NCBI GenBank assembly: GCA_946811185.2
Contig: OX328102.1
Location: 16,121,194-16,185,193 of the forward strand
Source of the DNA: Hippopus hippopus
Lineage: Eukaryota > Mollusca > Bivalvia > Cardiida > Cardiidae
Reading direction: 5' to 3'
Length of the DNA stretch: 64,000 nucleotides
Position numbers and translations under genes: made by a program. The notes below the pieces were generated by a model. It saw nothing but the letters and a program-made list of their open reading frames with translations, had not been told where the DNA came from and did no database searches. This document shows, piece by piece, positions 20,698-33,900 of this stretch. Position 1 is the stretch's first letter. Each line of letters starts with the position of its first letter.

Positions 20698-20942
20698 GAC
20701 AAACAGTAACACTTTTTAATGACCCTGACAAAATAAGACTTATTTAATGACCCTGAAAAAGTAGACTTTCGAAAACTATGTGGGAAAAGGAAAAAAATGC
20801 TGGTAACTGGCATTTTCTCCCTTTCCCACAATGTTTTCTACTTTTTCAAAGACAAATCTCATCATTTGAGCCAATTTAATTTGTTGCATGCATATGCTTG
20901 CAATTTGGATGCCTTTAATGTTGTTGTGTGGTGGAGGGTTAA
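20698..20942 (+). mobile_element. Family A MITE
   Basis: 245 bp; the segment TTTAATGACCCTGA.AAA is duplicated inside it. Confidence 0.83.
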
Positions 20943-21036
20943 ACCAACAATGTTTTCAAAACGCTGTCCCCTGAGGTCATGAAAATGTGGGATTGTGTAG
21001 TAAAGGGTTCAAGGGCTAGTGTAAATTAATCCTGTA

Positions 21037-21249
21037 CCTCTCAATCCTAACTCCTTTTAATACTGAAAGAGATGGCTTTTGAAAACATTGTGGAAAAAGA
21101 AAAAAATGCTGGTAACCAGCATTTTCTCCTTTTCCTGCAATGTTTTCTACCCAGTCATGGACAAAAATCACCAATTTAGCAACATTTTTCATCTACAAAT
21201 GCTCTCAATTTGGTCTAGTCCCAAATTTTGTTGTTTGGTAAAGAGTTAA
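21037..21249 (+). mobile_element. Family A MITE
   Basis: Left end eroded; right end TTTGGTAAAGAGTTAA. Confidence 0.82.
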
Positions 21250-22237
21250 GTGAAAAAAGTCCCAAGTTTTTTGAAGACTGCTTTAGCTACACATCTCTCA
21301 ACTCACTGTAGATCAAAGATAATACTGCATTTTTTATGGTACCTGGTTTTGATCTATATTAGTTGTCCAGTGACAGGGCACTTTGAAACTTGTTTGTGCC
21401 TGTAGCAAGTCATGTCGCCCCGAGCTGAAGGTATGGCCCATTTTAACCCTGTATATTTGTTGTAGAATGACAACAAATCATAATATATCTGATGTTATTC
21501 ATTTATTTTAAGGATAACGACCTCTAACTCATCTGTAAATATCATGTAACATTGACGTTTCCGTAAAGGCTATTCGGCCAATCTCGGCAGCTTCCGTCTT
21601 TTAATATGAGAGTTAGGAGCCATAGACTCACTAACTCATCAGTAAATATCGTGTAATATCGACGTTTTTGTGATGGCTATTCGCCAATCTTGGCAGCTTC
21701 CATCTTTTAATACAAGAGTTAGGGGCCTTAGACCTTAAATAGTAATCCATTTTTTTCGGCTTTAATGACAACAATTACAGACTTTGCATTGAAGTGAGTC
21801 AAGTCTACAGGGCTCCCGACAAGGATACTGCTTTTTCCTGGCACTTGCCAGTGCAAAGCAATATATGCTTTTAGCATAGTATCAAATCAGGTCGAGATAA
21901 ATTTCTTCGCTGTATAGTAATATAACATGTATCCATAAGAGCCTGGAGATGTGCTGTGGCTAAGTTTCTTACTGTTGATAAACTTCTCTCCTTTTCCTGC
22001 AATATAATATTACAGAACACTGAATAACAACCAATCATTTCACAATTTGCTTTACAAGCCAATTTTTTACATTGTATCGCCCACTGCCTTGTAGGTAAAT
22101 AATAAGTAACTGGCATAGAGACATTTTAACTGTGAGAAGCTGTATTGCAATAATATTTCATTGCAAAAACAACCAAACCAAAAAAAAAGCCATGTTTACA
22201 GCATGCCATGATGAAGTTAACTTTTTTTCTGAAAAAA

Positions 22238-22400
22238 ATTTAAATGGGGCTTAAATTATGGAATTTGTCTTTGATGGGTATAAAACATTGTGGAAAAGGA
22301 GAAATTGCTGGAACCAGCATTTTCTCCTTTTCTCACAATGTTTTCAAAAGCTTTCTTTTTCAGGGCCATAAAAAGTGGGGATTGTGTGATAAAGGGCTAA
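22238..22400 (-). mobile_element. Family A MITE, left end missing
   Basis: Palindrome centre shortened to GCTGGAACCAGC; right end GTGATAAAGGGCTAA. Confidence 0.78.
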
Positions 22401-22580
22401 TAAATTCAAAGCCTCCTTAGGGATCATTCATACTAAATGTCAATGAACTCTGGCTAACGGCGTTTTGACAAAACTACTGTGGCAGAAAATGAGTTTTTTA
22501 TTTTTTCTGGCATGGATGGTTAAGTTTTGGAGCAGAAGGCTTAGCCATCGACGCCCTTATTTCCTCTATAATTACTATAG

Positions 22581-22642
22581 CTGTCCATGTAGATAAGATC
22601 AGACTACACAAAACATGCATTCCAATCTTGTATATACATTGC
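22581..22642. mobile_element. Family D hairpin element, diverged
   Basis: ATGTAGATAAGATCAGACTAC and CCAATCTTGTATATACAT. Confidence 0.7.
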
Positions 22643-23601
22643 CCGATTTTCCATGACATTCTTGTTATTAGAATCAGTGAAACAAAGTTTCCTTTGAGAT
22701 TCTTGACATGCTACAAATTTCTGTTTTGGTAATATGGCGCTCTCTGGGTTAATTTATGCAGTACACATGACGTTAAAAGCAATTTCTCCATTTGCCACAG
22801 ATGTCTTCTGCAAGATAGAAAGAACAACTGCTTGTAGGAAGTAAACCGTTACATTTTGAACCTGGCTGACAAGCGAGACAACAATCCAACTATTAGAGTA
22901 ATAAGAGCAATCAGACTTGACGCCATATTCAGTATTATTCATTCATGACCATTCTATATACAGTTTTCATTCTAAATTCAAAGGCTAGTCACCTGACTGG
23001 CTATGAATTCAGTTTTTTTGCAACTGATAAATATGCCCAACTTTCCCTAATCAATGCTCTGGATCAGGATTGAAAGTAAATTTGATTGCATTGCAGTGAA
23101 TACAACCCGCTCCTCATTTCGCCATAGGCATTGACTAAAAGAAATAATATTATTGTGGTCCTCTGCATCATTTCAAATCTGATTAGCCCCTGTCCCTAAC
23201 ATCTTAAAATGTAGCACCCTCAAAGCGTTAAAAAGAGAAACTGATGGGCATTCATCCTGATGAAGCACTTAAAGGAAAGCTTTTGAAGGCTTTAGATTAA
23301 TCAAAACAAAGTCATAACTTGAGCTAATTATGGAACTTGGTGTCTCCTGCACAAGTATTTGACACATTGAAATTGTATTGTGAATTTTTGGATGGATGTA
23401 AAAAGTAAAAACAAATTCACATGGAAAAAATATAATTGTATTCTAAAGAGAAAAGTACATCTAACAGAAGGACTAACATTTACTACCAACAATATTAATC
23501 TGCTTACCTGCGTCATCTGTTTTTTTGTTAAAAAAGAAAAATCATTCCCTCTATTTTTTTGTACTTATGAAGGAGAAATTTTGAATGACCAGGAGTGAAC
23601 A

Positions 23602-23830
23602 TTAACCCTTTACCTGATTACAAAATTTTATTTCCGTCCAATTGACAGCATTTGCAGACAACAATTTCAATGTAACTCAAATGGAGCAATTTTTCTTTGA
23701 TAGGGTAGAAAACATAGTGGGAAAAGGAGAAAATGCTGGTTACCAGCATTTTCTCCTTTTCCCACAATGTTTTTCAATATGCTTCTTTCCCAGGGTTGTT
23801 AAAAGTTGGCATTGTGGGGTAAAAGGTTAT
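23602..23830 (-). mobile_element. Family A MITE, full length
   Basis: 229 bp, variant with GGAGCAATTTTTCTTTGATAG and GTTGTTAAAAGTTGGCATTG. Confidence 0.92.
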
Positions 23831-23899
23831 CTATTCTAATTAAGTCTGCTTCATTGACATGATAATACAATTTCACTCCCTTGATAAAACTTACAAAAG

Positions 23900-24588
23900 G
23901 GTCACAAGGGCTCTAGATCGCTCACCTGAGCCATTATACATTTGAGAGAATAATAAGTTCATGGAAAAACCAGATTTTTATCAAGACTAAAATTCTGATA
24001 AAGTGTCATGAACAGTCGTAAGAAAATGTACCCTTTACCACATAATCCCGACTTTTAACGACCCTGAGAAAGAAGCCTTTTGAAAACATTGTGGGAAAAG
24101 GAGAAAATGCTGGTAACCAGCATTTTCTCCATTTCCCACAATGTTTTCTACCCTTCCCAAAACAAATTCCAATACTTCAGTTGCATTTATTTTGTCGTCT
24201 GCAAATGCTTTCAATTAGGACAAGTCCAAAATTTTGCCATTTGGTAAAGAGTTAAAGCATGTATTATATTATCCCTTGATTTTACCCAGTCACCTATCTT
24301 TTGATCTTTCAAAGTCATCCTACGTATATATCATGACTAACATTGAGACCAAGCTTCATGAACAATTCAATAAAAATGTAGTCTTCAGAACACAAGTTTT
24401 TCCTACAATTTGACCAAGTGACCAAGTTTTTTTAGAGACATCAAGACAAACATTTTGATCAAGTTTTTTAAAAACATTGAAATAAAAATGTGGCCTCAAG
24501 AGGGCACACAAGGTAAAATATGACAGAGGACACATCAGGGTCACAAAAGCCCACCAATTAGCACTTCATGCTCAGGTGAGCTAACATC
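23900..24588. mobile_element. Element with inverted GCTCACCTGAGC ends, split by a family A copy
   Basis: Left CGCTCACCTGAGCC and right GCTCAGGTGAGCTAAC. Inside are AT-rich direct subrepeats with CCAAG.TT and TCAAGACAAACAT. A family A copy occupies 24027-24255. Similar inverted ends occur at 14717. Confidence 0.55.
24027..24255 (+). mobile_element. Family A MITE, full length, nested
   Basis: 229 bp; left TTAA mutated to TGTA. Confidence 0.88.
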
Positions 24589-24726
24589 TGAATTCAGAGT
24601 TGAAACTTCAATTCCATATCACTTCCTCTTAAAATATACTGATTAATTCGTATTCTTCATCGCAAGGAAACACAAAAGGCCTTAAAAAGTATATGAAAAA
24701 ATTAGATGCACAGTCACTAACAATGA

Positions 24727-24914
24727 CAGCCAGAAAATTAACCAAACAATCCCAAGTTTTAACGACCCTGAGGTAAAGAGCATTTAAAAACATTGTAAGA
24801 AAAGTAGAAGATACTGGCATACGAAAATCTCACCATTTGAGTCTCGGTTATTTAGTCATCTGCAAAAGCCTTCAATTCTGACAGGTCCAAAATATTGTTG
24901 TTTGGTAAAGGGTG
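24727..24914 (+). mobile_element. Family A MITE, palindrome mostly deleted
   Basis: Left arm to AGTAGAAGATACTGGC, then directly ACGAAAATCTCACCATTTGAG. Confidence 0.75.
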
Positions 24915-25329
24915 ATGGCCAGTAAATCCTACACTGACTAGTTTTTGGTGACCATGGGCACACATTCTTACACATGAACACTGTGATGGGAAAAAAGTTA
25001 AAGCCTTACCTTGTAATACTTTTCTACCATATAATCCTAGTCACATCCATTTACAAACAAAAGGAATACTATATAGGATCTGACAGAAGTTGGCATTTCA
25101 GTTAAAATTTCATTGAACGTGTCAAGAAAAATGTTAATAAGCAAGCCTATGAAATTTCATCTCAAATGGCCAGATATGTCAGATTTTTTTAATCACATAG
25201 CAATATATCACACATTATTGGTCAAGATATGAAACACTGTACATGTACATGTGAAACTTCCATGAATAAAACCTAACTCAATTCTCTGAAGGTTATATAA
25301 ACTTATGTCACATACGATATCACATAATG

Positions 25330-25532
25330 CTAATCTTAGAGACATGTCCAAATTGAAAGCATTTGCAGACAACAAATTAAAGGTGGCTCAAATGATGAAA
25401 GTAGTCTTTTGATAGGGTTGAAAAAATTGTGGGAAAAGGAGAAAATGCTGGTTTACCAGCATTTTCTCCATTTTCAACAATGTTTTCAAAAACCTTCCAC
25501 AGGGTTGTCGTAATTGTTTGGTAAGGGGTTAA
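25330..25532 (-). mobile_element. Family A MITE, left end truncated
   Basis: GACATGTCCAAATTGAAAGC, palindrome with extra T at centre (GGTTTACC), right end GGTAAGGGGTTAA. Confidence 0.82.
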
Positions 25533-26254
25533 AACAGTTAGTTCTGTGATCAAAAGAAAAAAGAATGTACAGTATCATGTTGAACAGGAACTTCTTACAG
25601 AGCTGGTGGCTTGAAAAGACTATTACGCACAGTGCAGATAATGGAAACAGCAGGATCGTACAGATAGGTGCATTGTAGGTAATGATCAGAATGAAATCAG
25701 AAGAAATATAATTGAAAATGGCATTTAATATCAAACAAACGAAACAAAAAAGAAATTATTGTCTTTTTAAAAGAAAGGGTTGCTGATACATGTAAATGTT
25801 ACTGAAATGTTACATAGGGATATCAAATAAATAATTACTGGTACCTACAAAAGAATGACCAAAATATTTGGGGGACAGGGTTAGTGTGCATAAATTTTGG
25901 CAATGTTTGAAAATGATACATATTGATGTTTCAACACACGTTTCATCAGAGAATTTCAAGGCAAATATTGCCTAATTGTTAAGATGTACACACTATCTGC
26001 ATCTAATGCTGTCACGCAGAGTCACCACAATAGGTCAGTCACCCATACTGGACTATAGTCGTACAACTAAACTTGTACAAAGTGTCCTTTAACAAATCCT
26101 ATTGAGACAGTCTAACTTCTTCGAAGTTATCGTGAATTGGTTTTGTTAAGTCAGTATTGTCTATGTTTGTATTTTAGCCTGTCAAAAGATTCATCAGTTC
26201 AGATCTGCTGTTACATTATAGTTACTTTGACAAATTCTGCATAAATACAACCTC

Positions 26255-26470
26255 ATAACTCTTTACCAAATGACAAGATTTTAGACTTGTCAAATTTGAA
26301 AGCATTGGCAGATGACAAATGAAATAATGTTCAAATGACCAAGTTTTTCTACAGAAGGAAGAAAACATCATAGGAAAAAGGAGAAGCTGCTGCTTACTAG
26401 CATTTTCTCTTTTCCCACAACATTCTAGAAGGCCCCCTTTCTCCTGGTTGTCTGAATGGTAACAAGTAAA
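26255..26470 (-). mobile_element. Family A MITE, decayed
   Basis: ATAACTCTTTACCAAATG through GGAGAAGCTGCTGCTTAC. Confidence 0.72.
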
Positions 26471-26797
26471 GTCACTGTAATCCCCAGTATACTAACCCAT
26501 ATCCACTACAGCTGCATTATGATAAAATTATCATTCAAAAACTTCTTAGGACAAGTATAAATGCTTTGTTTTAACCAGATGCTCCTTTTTCCATAATATT
26601 ACCACATAAGTCAAGAAAAGGATATTTTTTTTTTCTTCAATTGCTTTAGAAGATGACATGTTATTCATAAAAACAACCCCCCTCACACACACACTTTTCT
26701 TTTATCAATCCTTTAACTTCATGGCTCTACTTTTAGAGGGATGTATATCTCTTTTAAATTTAACTTTAGATTTATTCAATGCAACTTGATTTCACTT

Positions 26798-26952
26798 AAG
26801 GAATGAAGAGAATTTTTTTTTGTTTTCATGGAGGTATGAAAAAAAAAAAGCTAATCACACTGTATGAAACCGCTTCGCGGTTTCATACAAAAGTGTGATT
26901 AGATTTTTTTTTCATACCTCCATGAAAACAAAAAAAATTCTCTTCATTCCTT
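26798..26952. repeat. 155-bp near-perfect palindrome
   Basis: Arms of about 76 bp read AAGGAATGAAGAGAATTTTT inward to GTATGAAACCGC around TTC. Arms match except for a few indels in A/T runs. One arm's motif TTTTCATGGAG.TATGAAAAA recurs at 27395-27416. Confidence 0.92.
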
Positions 26953-27569
26953 GTAATTCAATATCACAGACAACAAATATGCACTTAAATTTTACTCTAA
27001 CTGCTTTTTTTTTGTAAATCCAACATTGGGTATTTATTCAATGTCCACTTCATTGATATTTCATAGCGTGGTAAATCTGCTCGTTTATGACGTAGTGATG
27101 ACTTACATTCATGACGTCATTATAGTATTAAACATTGGCAAATTTAGTAGATTTATTATTAGAAGTTCAATACGCTAGAAGTAAGCTGAAAGTAAGTTTA
27201 ATAGGACCCAGCAAAGTGACCATGAGTTTAAGCTCTCTCTTTGAATTTACTGATGGATATTTTTTTCAATGTTCAGAGATAATAAATTTAGCTAGCAATT
27301 TGAAATTCGGACTGGATATAAAATCAGACGGAAAAACATTATGTTTGTTTACATTAGTTTGACTGCAAAAGTAGTTCCAGCACTGCTTATTTTTTTTTTC
27401 ATGGAGCTATGAAAAAATTTTTTCAGCCAATCAGAACTCGCCAATGTTCATAAAAAAAACTAATACTGAACTATAAAGTAATGAGTGAAACTAGTCACAA
27501 GTTACCACATATTTTGTAAGGAAGCACACTATTTTGCATAGTGTTAGACATCTACCAAACCAGAGGATC

Positions 27570-27735
27570 ACTTACTACTTACCAGAAGACAAAATCTAAG
27601 ACATCCAAATTGGCAGCATTAGCAGACAACAAATTAAATGTGTATAAAATGATCAGATTTGGTTTTGATATGGTAGAAACATCATGGCAAAAGTCATCTC
27701 CCTAATAGTCCTACAACATGGGATCTTCTAGTATA
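27570..27735 (-). mobile_element. Family A MITE, palindrome deleted
   Basis: TTACCAGAAGACAAAATC, AGCAGACAACAAATTAAATG, then CATGGCAAAAG joined to flank sequence; 60 bp downstream of the LTA4H stop. Confidence 0.65.
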
Positions 27736-27795
27736 GAGATGAGCTAGAGATAAATATTGACTATTTGTACAACAACACTATTTTTGTCCAGTAAT

Positions 27796-27913
27796 TTAGA
27801 TGTCTTTCTTCAACTTTTCCACTTTTGTCGCTGTTATTCCATGCATAGTGTCCTTGTTTGCAATGAAATTGTCTACAGCCCTTTGTCTCGATTTTTCCCA
27901 GCCAAATAGAGCC
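27796..27913 (-). CDS. LTA4H: LTA4H exon 16 (stop codon)
   Basis: Completes Arg575 and reads [16 protein letters not shown] to KLKKDI with TAA at 27798-27796. It aligns with the human C-terminus (human has two further residues). No convincing AATAAA was placed within the next 100 bases. Confidence 0.93.
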
Positions 27914-30900
27914 CTAAAACAGACAAAATGCTGATCAATTTATGATACTCTGTCTGATTGGTTCAATGTGTAACCAATCAACATACAGGATGTTTTTATA
28001 CATAAAAGGAACTATTCCAAATGATATGGAAGGGAAAATATCTATTTTGAAAGATATAAAAAATTCTGCTGAAAAAATAGAGAACTCTTCCCTCATGTTG
28101 TTTTACACCCCCTTCCTTCCCAGAACCAAAGCAATATGGAAGGTATTTGTACCATAATGTTTTAAGCCATAACCATACTGGCTGCTTTTAAACTCTGTTA
28201 ACTAAAACAAGTGTACACTAGAAGCGATTTTGTTTAGTATTTAATCCCATTTTCCAAATTATTTCAGTTACCGGCATATCACTTCATCCAGTGCACCCCT
28301 CTAATGCCTTACTCAAGTTTCTTTTACCTTTTACCATAGAGCAAAATTTTAGACTAGTCCATGCTGAAAAAAACTTACAGATGACGGTTCAAATATTTTT
28401 CAAATGGAAGTATTTGTTCTTAAACAAGGAGAAAACATTGTGAAAAAGGAGAAAAATGCTAGTTACAAACATTTTCTCCATTTCCCACAATTACAAATCT
28501 GCGTAAGGCTTTAATAAACAATCCTTTGTTTTCATGACCCTGAGAAAAAAGCTTTTAAAAGTAAAGCAGAGGAAGAACAAAAATCCAGATACCTGACATT
28601 TTCTCCCTTTTCCATAACAAAGACAAATCCCATATAGCTACATTTAATTTGTCATTTGTAAGTACTTTCAATTTGGGCAAGTCTAAAATTTTATCAACAA
28701 GTTTTAGCGAAGTTAACTTCAGCTGTAATAAATTTCAAGACTTTTAACTTTGTAACTGTATTTACTGCTGCAGCAAAAAAAAAATAATAATCACACAAAC
28801 CTATAGACTGGTATCACAAACTTCATACGTCCTTGTTCTGTCACAAACTGAAGAGCTGACGATATGATCTCATCATACTGAGCCTTGATGCAAACTTCTA
28901 TCCATCTGTAACAAAAACATTTGTAGACAAAGGGCATCTACAGTGAGCCATTCTGTGGAAAAGGGGGCTTATCTCTTTACCAAACGACAAAAATTTATAC
29001 TGGTCCAAATTGAAAGGATTTGCAGACGACAAAATAAATGTAACTGAAATGATGATTTTTGTTTTTGATGGGGAAGAAAACATTGTGGGAAAAGGAGAAA
29101 ATGCTGGTTACCAGCATTTTCTCCTTTTCCCACAATGTTTTCAAAAGCCTTCTCCTTCAGGGTTGTTAAAACTTGGGATTGTTTGGTAAAGGGTTAACAA
29201 ATCTCTGTGATGAATTACACAAAGAAAGTCATCACATAATCATGGATCCATAAAGTCCATTTTGTCTAACAACCAACTAAAGTATGAGGTAGAATGGTCC
29301 TTGGACATGCAGAAAATTAAACAAAAGCTAAAGGTTTCAACACAAGTCAGTCCAAGCAAACTGTGCAGGCTGACCTGGGTTAATCATTTTTGCAGGTGCA
29401 TTACACCCCCTTTTCACAGATGATGGCTCATATCTAAATTGACTGAATAGTGTTTTATTCTACTTTCAACATTAATTCAGTTATATCAAAAGAACAGGTA
29501 TATACAATATCAAATCTACATTTTGAACTGATTGAGTAGTTTTCTATGTTGCTTTCAACCTTATTTCAGTCATATCACAACGACCCATACATACACATTC
29601 AAATCTACATCTTCAGTGTTAGACTCTGCTTTCAACATTAGTTCATTCATATCAGTGCAACATGTAGACAATCAAATCCAAAAACTTAACTGTTTACCTT
29701 ACAATCCAAACTTTTTAAGACCCTGAGACAGAAGCCTTTGAAAATGAATCTTTTCTACCATTCCAAAAAGAAATTTCAATTATTGAGTCACGTTTATTTG
29801 GTTGTCTGCAACTGCTTTCAATTTGGACAAGTCTACAATTTTGTCATTTGGTGAAGAGTTAAATTGATTGAATTGTGTTCTACACTATTTTCAACACTGT
29901 TTCAGTCCTATCACAACATCAGCTGATTTATTCATGTATTTCCTGGATTTCACCACTAGACAGGGTTTCTGAAGTGCCTTGGCTAAGGATACTCCAATAA
30001 AAAATCTGGTGGCTATGCTGAGCTGAAGATCTGAACCAGCACACACATATTCAAAAGCACAAAGAACTTGAATCTATTGATCAGTTACACAGGCTGACCT
30101 GGGATGAAACTTTTTCTTATTGGTCAGTTTCCTGTATGTCTAAGGACTGTTCTACCTCATGGCTCTGTCGGTTGTTCAACAAAATGGATTAGATGAATCC
30201 ATAATTATGTAATGACTTGCTCGGTATACTGCATAACAAAGATGCATTAAACCCCCTTTTACCACAATGCCATTCAAATGTAAGTATTGACAAACACATA
30301 CATGCCCTTTGAAAATATTCTAGAAGAAATTCCAAATGCTCAGGAAAGCAGGTAGATTGCATGCTTTATCCAGTCTGATCATGATCTACACTAGCCACAA
30401 AAGCATTGGAGTGTCGGCCTTGTAACCTATAGGCTCTCGAGTTTGATTCTCGGGAGTGGGTGTCAACTTTGGGACTGTTCATTAGCCAACACATTCAGCA
30501 CAAGTACTGGTGTAGTTTCCAGGAAGCACAGTCAATAGAGATTACTATGATTTGCAAGAGCTTGTTTCTCAATTAATGTAAAATAAATATATTGAAACAA
30601 AAGCATTTATAGTTGTGAAAGGCAGTTTTAGGTTTAGAAAAAATCAGTGTACCTCTTTCTGATTTCCGTGTTATGAACATCTTTGAACTTGTACACATCA
30701 CCCATCTTGATGATTTTGGCATGAGACAGAGGTTCCTGTACATAACAATACAAATATCTATAATGCATGTCTTGACTGCTACAGGAAAAACTAGATAAAA
30801 TGGTGGTCAGCTTCAATCCCCTGTTTTAATTAATTAATGTACTGAATGGTGTTTGACATCACTTTTAACATTACATGAGTCATATCACGGTGACATGTAA

Positions 30901-33900
30901 CAAATTCATGTATATCCTGGGTTTCACCATTACTATGCTAGGGATGTGAAGTTTCTTGCCCAAGGATATTCCCATGGAAAACCCAACGCTTCTAGTGAGG
31001 CTTGAACTCTGGGCCTCCAGGTTATGCATCCTACACCTTACCACTGAGCCGCATCTGACCCCTACCCAGATTTTAAGGGATCTAAGGAAGAAGGCTTTTG
31101 AAACATTGTGGGATGAGGAAAAAATGTTGGTAACCAGCATTTTCTCCTTTTCCCACAATACTTTCTATCCTTTCAAGACTAATCTCATCATCTCACCCAC
31201 AAATTTACTTGCCATCTGCAAATGCTTTCAATTTGGACAAGTGTAAAATTTTGTTGTTTGGTCATGAGGGAAGGGTGATGTGACCAGAATATCTCTCACA
31301 ATAGCTGACAGTATAGATCCAAGATCAGACAGCAAGTTTTGTGCAGTCTGGTGCCCTATTCACCAAACATTCTAATTACTGATCTAATTCTAAATTCCAA
31401 AATAGCCATTGCATCTCCCAAGACCCTTTGAAACTTAGAAAAGAACTATGCTCTATGAAAATGGAGTTCAACCCTTTACCAAACAATCCCTGGTTTTAAC
31501 GACCCCAAGGAAGAAGCCTTCTGAAAACACTGTGGGAAAAGGAGAAAATGCTGGTAACCAGCATTTTCTCCTTTTCCCCCAATGTTTTCTACTCTTCCAA
31601 AGTCAAGTTTCAATTTTTGAGTCATGTTTATTTCGTCGTCTGCAAATGTTTTCAATTTGGACCAGTCTAAGATTTTGTCGTTTGGTAAAGAGTTAATACA
31701 TCTCCAAAAAGTATTAATCCAAATAAGCCTGCATAGACTGTGCAGGCTGATCTGGGTTGATACTTTTGCAGATGTATTGAACAAAACTTTTTGATAATGG
31801 TCGACATGTCACAGGACAGTCTATGTACCTCATGATTCAGTCGGTTGTAAGCCAAAATGGATTTTATGGATCAATAATTATGTGACAATTTGCTTGGTAT
31901 GATGGATCATGGCAATGCATCAAATGGCCTTTTGCCTGAGCACGGCTCGATGAAAATTAAATTTGGAATATGGAATTTTGAATACGGACCCTCATCTTCA
32001 TCTATACTATCTGCAAAAGCAGATAGGCCTGCTAAAAGTTCTTCAGTATGAAATACATGTAAATGAAGTAAAACATTTTTAGTCCATAAATAGACAAGGA
32101 CCTATGATGCAGTCTCAAGGTTATTTTGGTCAGCATATCTCACAAAATTTGACAGTTTAAATCCAACGAAAGTCTTCCTTATTGTATCCTAGAACAGCTC
32201 AAGTTGTAACTATCATCCTGTAAATGAACTTTCAGAACACAACAGGAAATATTGGTGTAATGCAGTTTTTTTCCTGTCCCACAATACTTCAAACAGTTGT
32301 TCTGCAGTTAGATGAAATACATCATCTGCAGAAGAAGGCTTTTGACAATATTGTGGGAAATGGACGAAATGCTGATAACCAGCATTTTCTCCTTTTCCCA
32401 CAATGTTTTCTAACCTTTCAAAAAACCAAATCACTCAAGTGATGCTCAATTTGTCGTCTGCATATGCTTTCAATTTGGATAAGTTTGAAATTTTGTTGTC
32501 TGATAAAGAGTTAAAACTGAGCTACAACAACCAAATGATAAAACCGACAAACCCTATCATGGATAAAATGTAAAAACTGTTCTGTTTGTTTGGTAACAAA
32601 GTTTTCAACATCACTGTATACAAACTGGTCCAGCTTATCATCTGTGGCAGACATCCATCTCTCTACTAGGTTTCGTACATTGGCTACCAAACTTTCATCA
32701 AACCTAAAACAATATATTAATCCTTTACAAAAAAATCTTTTAACAACTCTGACAAAAGAGGCTTTTAACATCTTACTTCACAACAAAATTTTTGACTTGT
32801 CCATACTGAAAGTATTAGCAGATGTTATGACAAATTCAATGTCGTTCAAAAAATGATTTCTGTCTTTCAAATAGTGGAAAATATTGTGGGAAGAGGTGAA
32901 AATTCTTGTACCAGGATTTTCTCCTTTTACCACAGTGTTTGAAAAGGCCCTTTCTATCTGGGCCATTAAAACATGGGATTGTTGCATAAATGGTTAAAAT
33001 CAGAGTGTAAAAAGAGAAAACACTGGTAACCAGTATTTTAACCTGTTCCCACACTGTTTTCTACTCTTTCAAAGACAAATCACATTATCTGTTTCACATT
33101 TCATAAGTTTTTGTCTGCAAATGCTTTCCAAATTGACAAGTTAAACCCTATACCACACAATCTTGACTTTTAATGACTCTGATGAAGAGAGTCTTCAAAA
33201 ATATTGTGAGAAAACAAAAAAAAATGTTGGTCATCAGCTTTTTCTTTTTTTCCCACAATGTTTTCAAAACCTTTTTCTTCAGGGTTACTAAAACACAGCT
33301 TGTTTAGTAAAGATCCCAATTATGCTTGTATGATATATATTGAATAGAAGCATACAGTTACCTGGGTTTCATGGGGGGCATACCTTCGCCTTCTAACCAT
33401 CTAGGCCAGTCAACTTTATCTAGAACTTCTTTTTTATCCTGTAAGAGACATCAATAATTCAACTCTATACCAAACAATCTCAAGTTTTAATGACCCTGAA
33501 AGAAGGCTTTTATGGGCAAAGAAAAAAATGCTGGTAACCAGCATTTTCACCTTGTCCCAATATGTTTACTATCTTACTTTACACAAACCCTTACATTTGA
33601 ACCACAGTGTATTTAATCAGTAGTTTGCTTGTGCTTTCAAATTTGACTAGTCCGAAATGTTATCGTTTGGTAAACAGTTAATCTACGAGTTAGTTTCTTT
33701 TCTGTCAGGGCTTGTTTTTAGTCAGGACACAGACAAAAAGATCCATGCTAAATAATCCAGTGTTTTCTCTTCTTCTGTGTTTTCCTCCCTTTACAAAACC
33801 AATCTTATCTTTTGAGCCGATTGTAATTCAGCATCTACAAATACTTTTAACCTTTTGCCAAACAGTCTAGATTTCTAATAACCCTGACATAGAAGACCTC

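Larger units (their letters stand above)
16682..27795. other. Convergent ADIPOR-LTA4H intergenic region
   Basis: 11 kb between two converging 3' ends with no exon recognised on either strand. About half is family A copies, plus a D hairpin, a long palindrome and low-complexity AT-rich DNA. The parts 18,450-19,660 and 22,660-23,580 show nothing identifiable. Confidence 0.6.

Noticed and set aside
23380..23598. 72-aa open frame
   Set aside because: Low-complexity lysine/asparagine-rich reading of AT-rich DNA; no domain.
27112..27119. TGACGTCA (CRE) site as a promoter element
   Set aside because: It lies between two gene 3' ends with no transcription start nearby; an eight-base match alone is weak.
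27135..27362. 75-aa open frame MANLVDLLLEVQYARSKL..
   Set aside because: No recognised domain, no splice partner and it lies in the repeat-rich convergent intergenic region; chance is likely.
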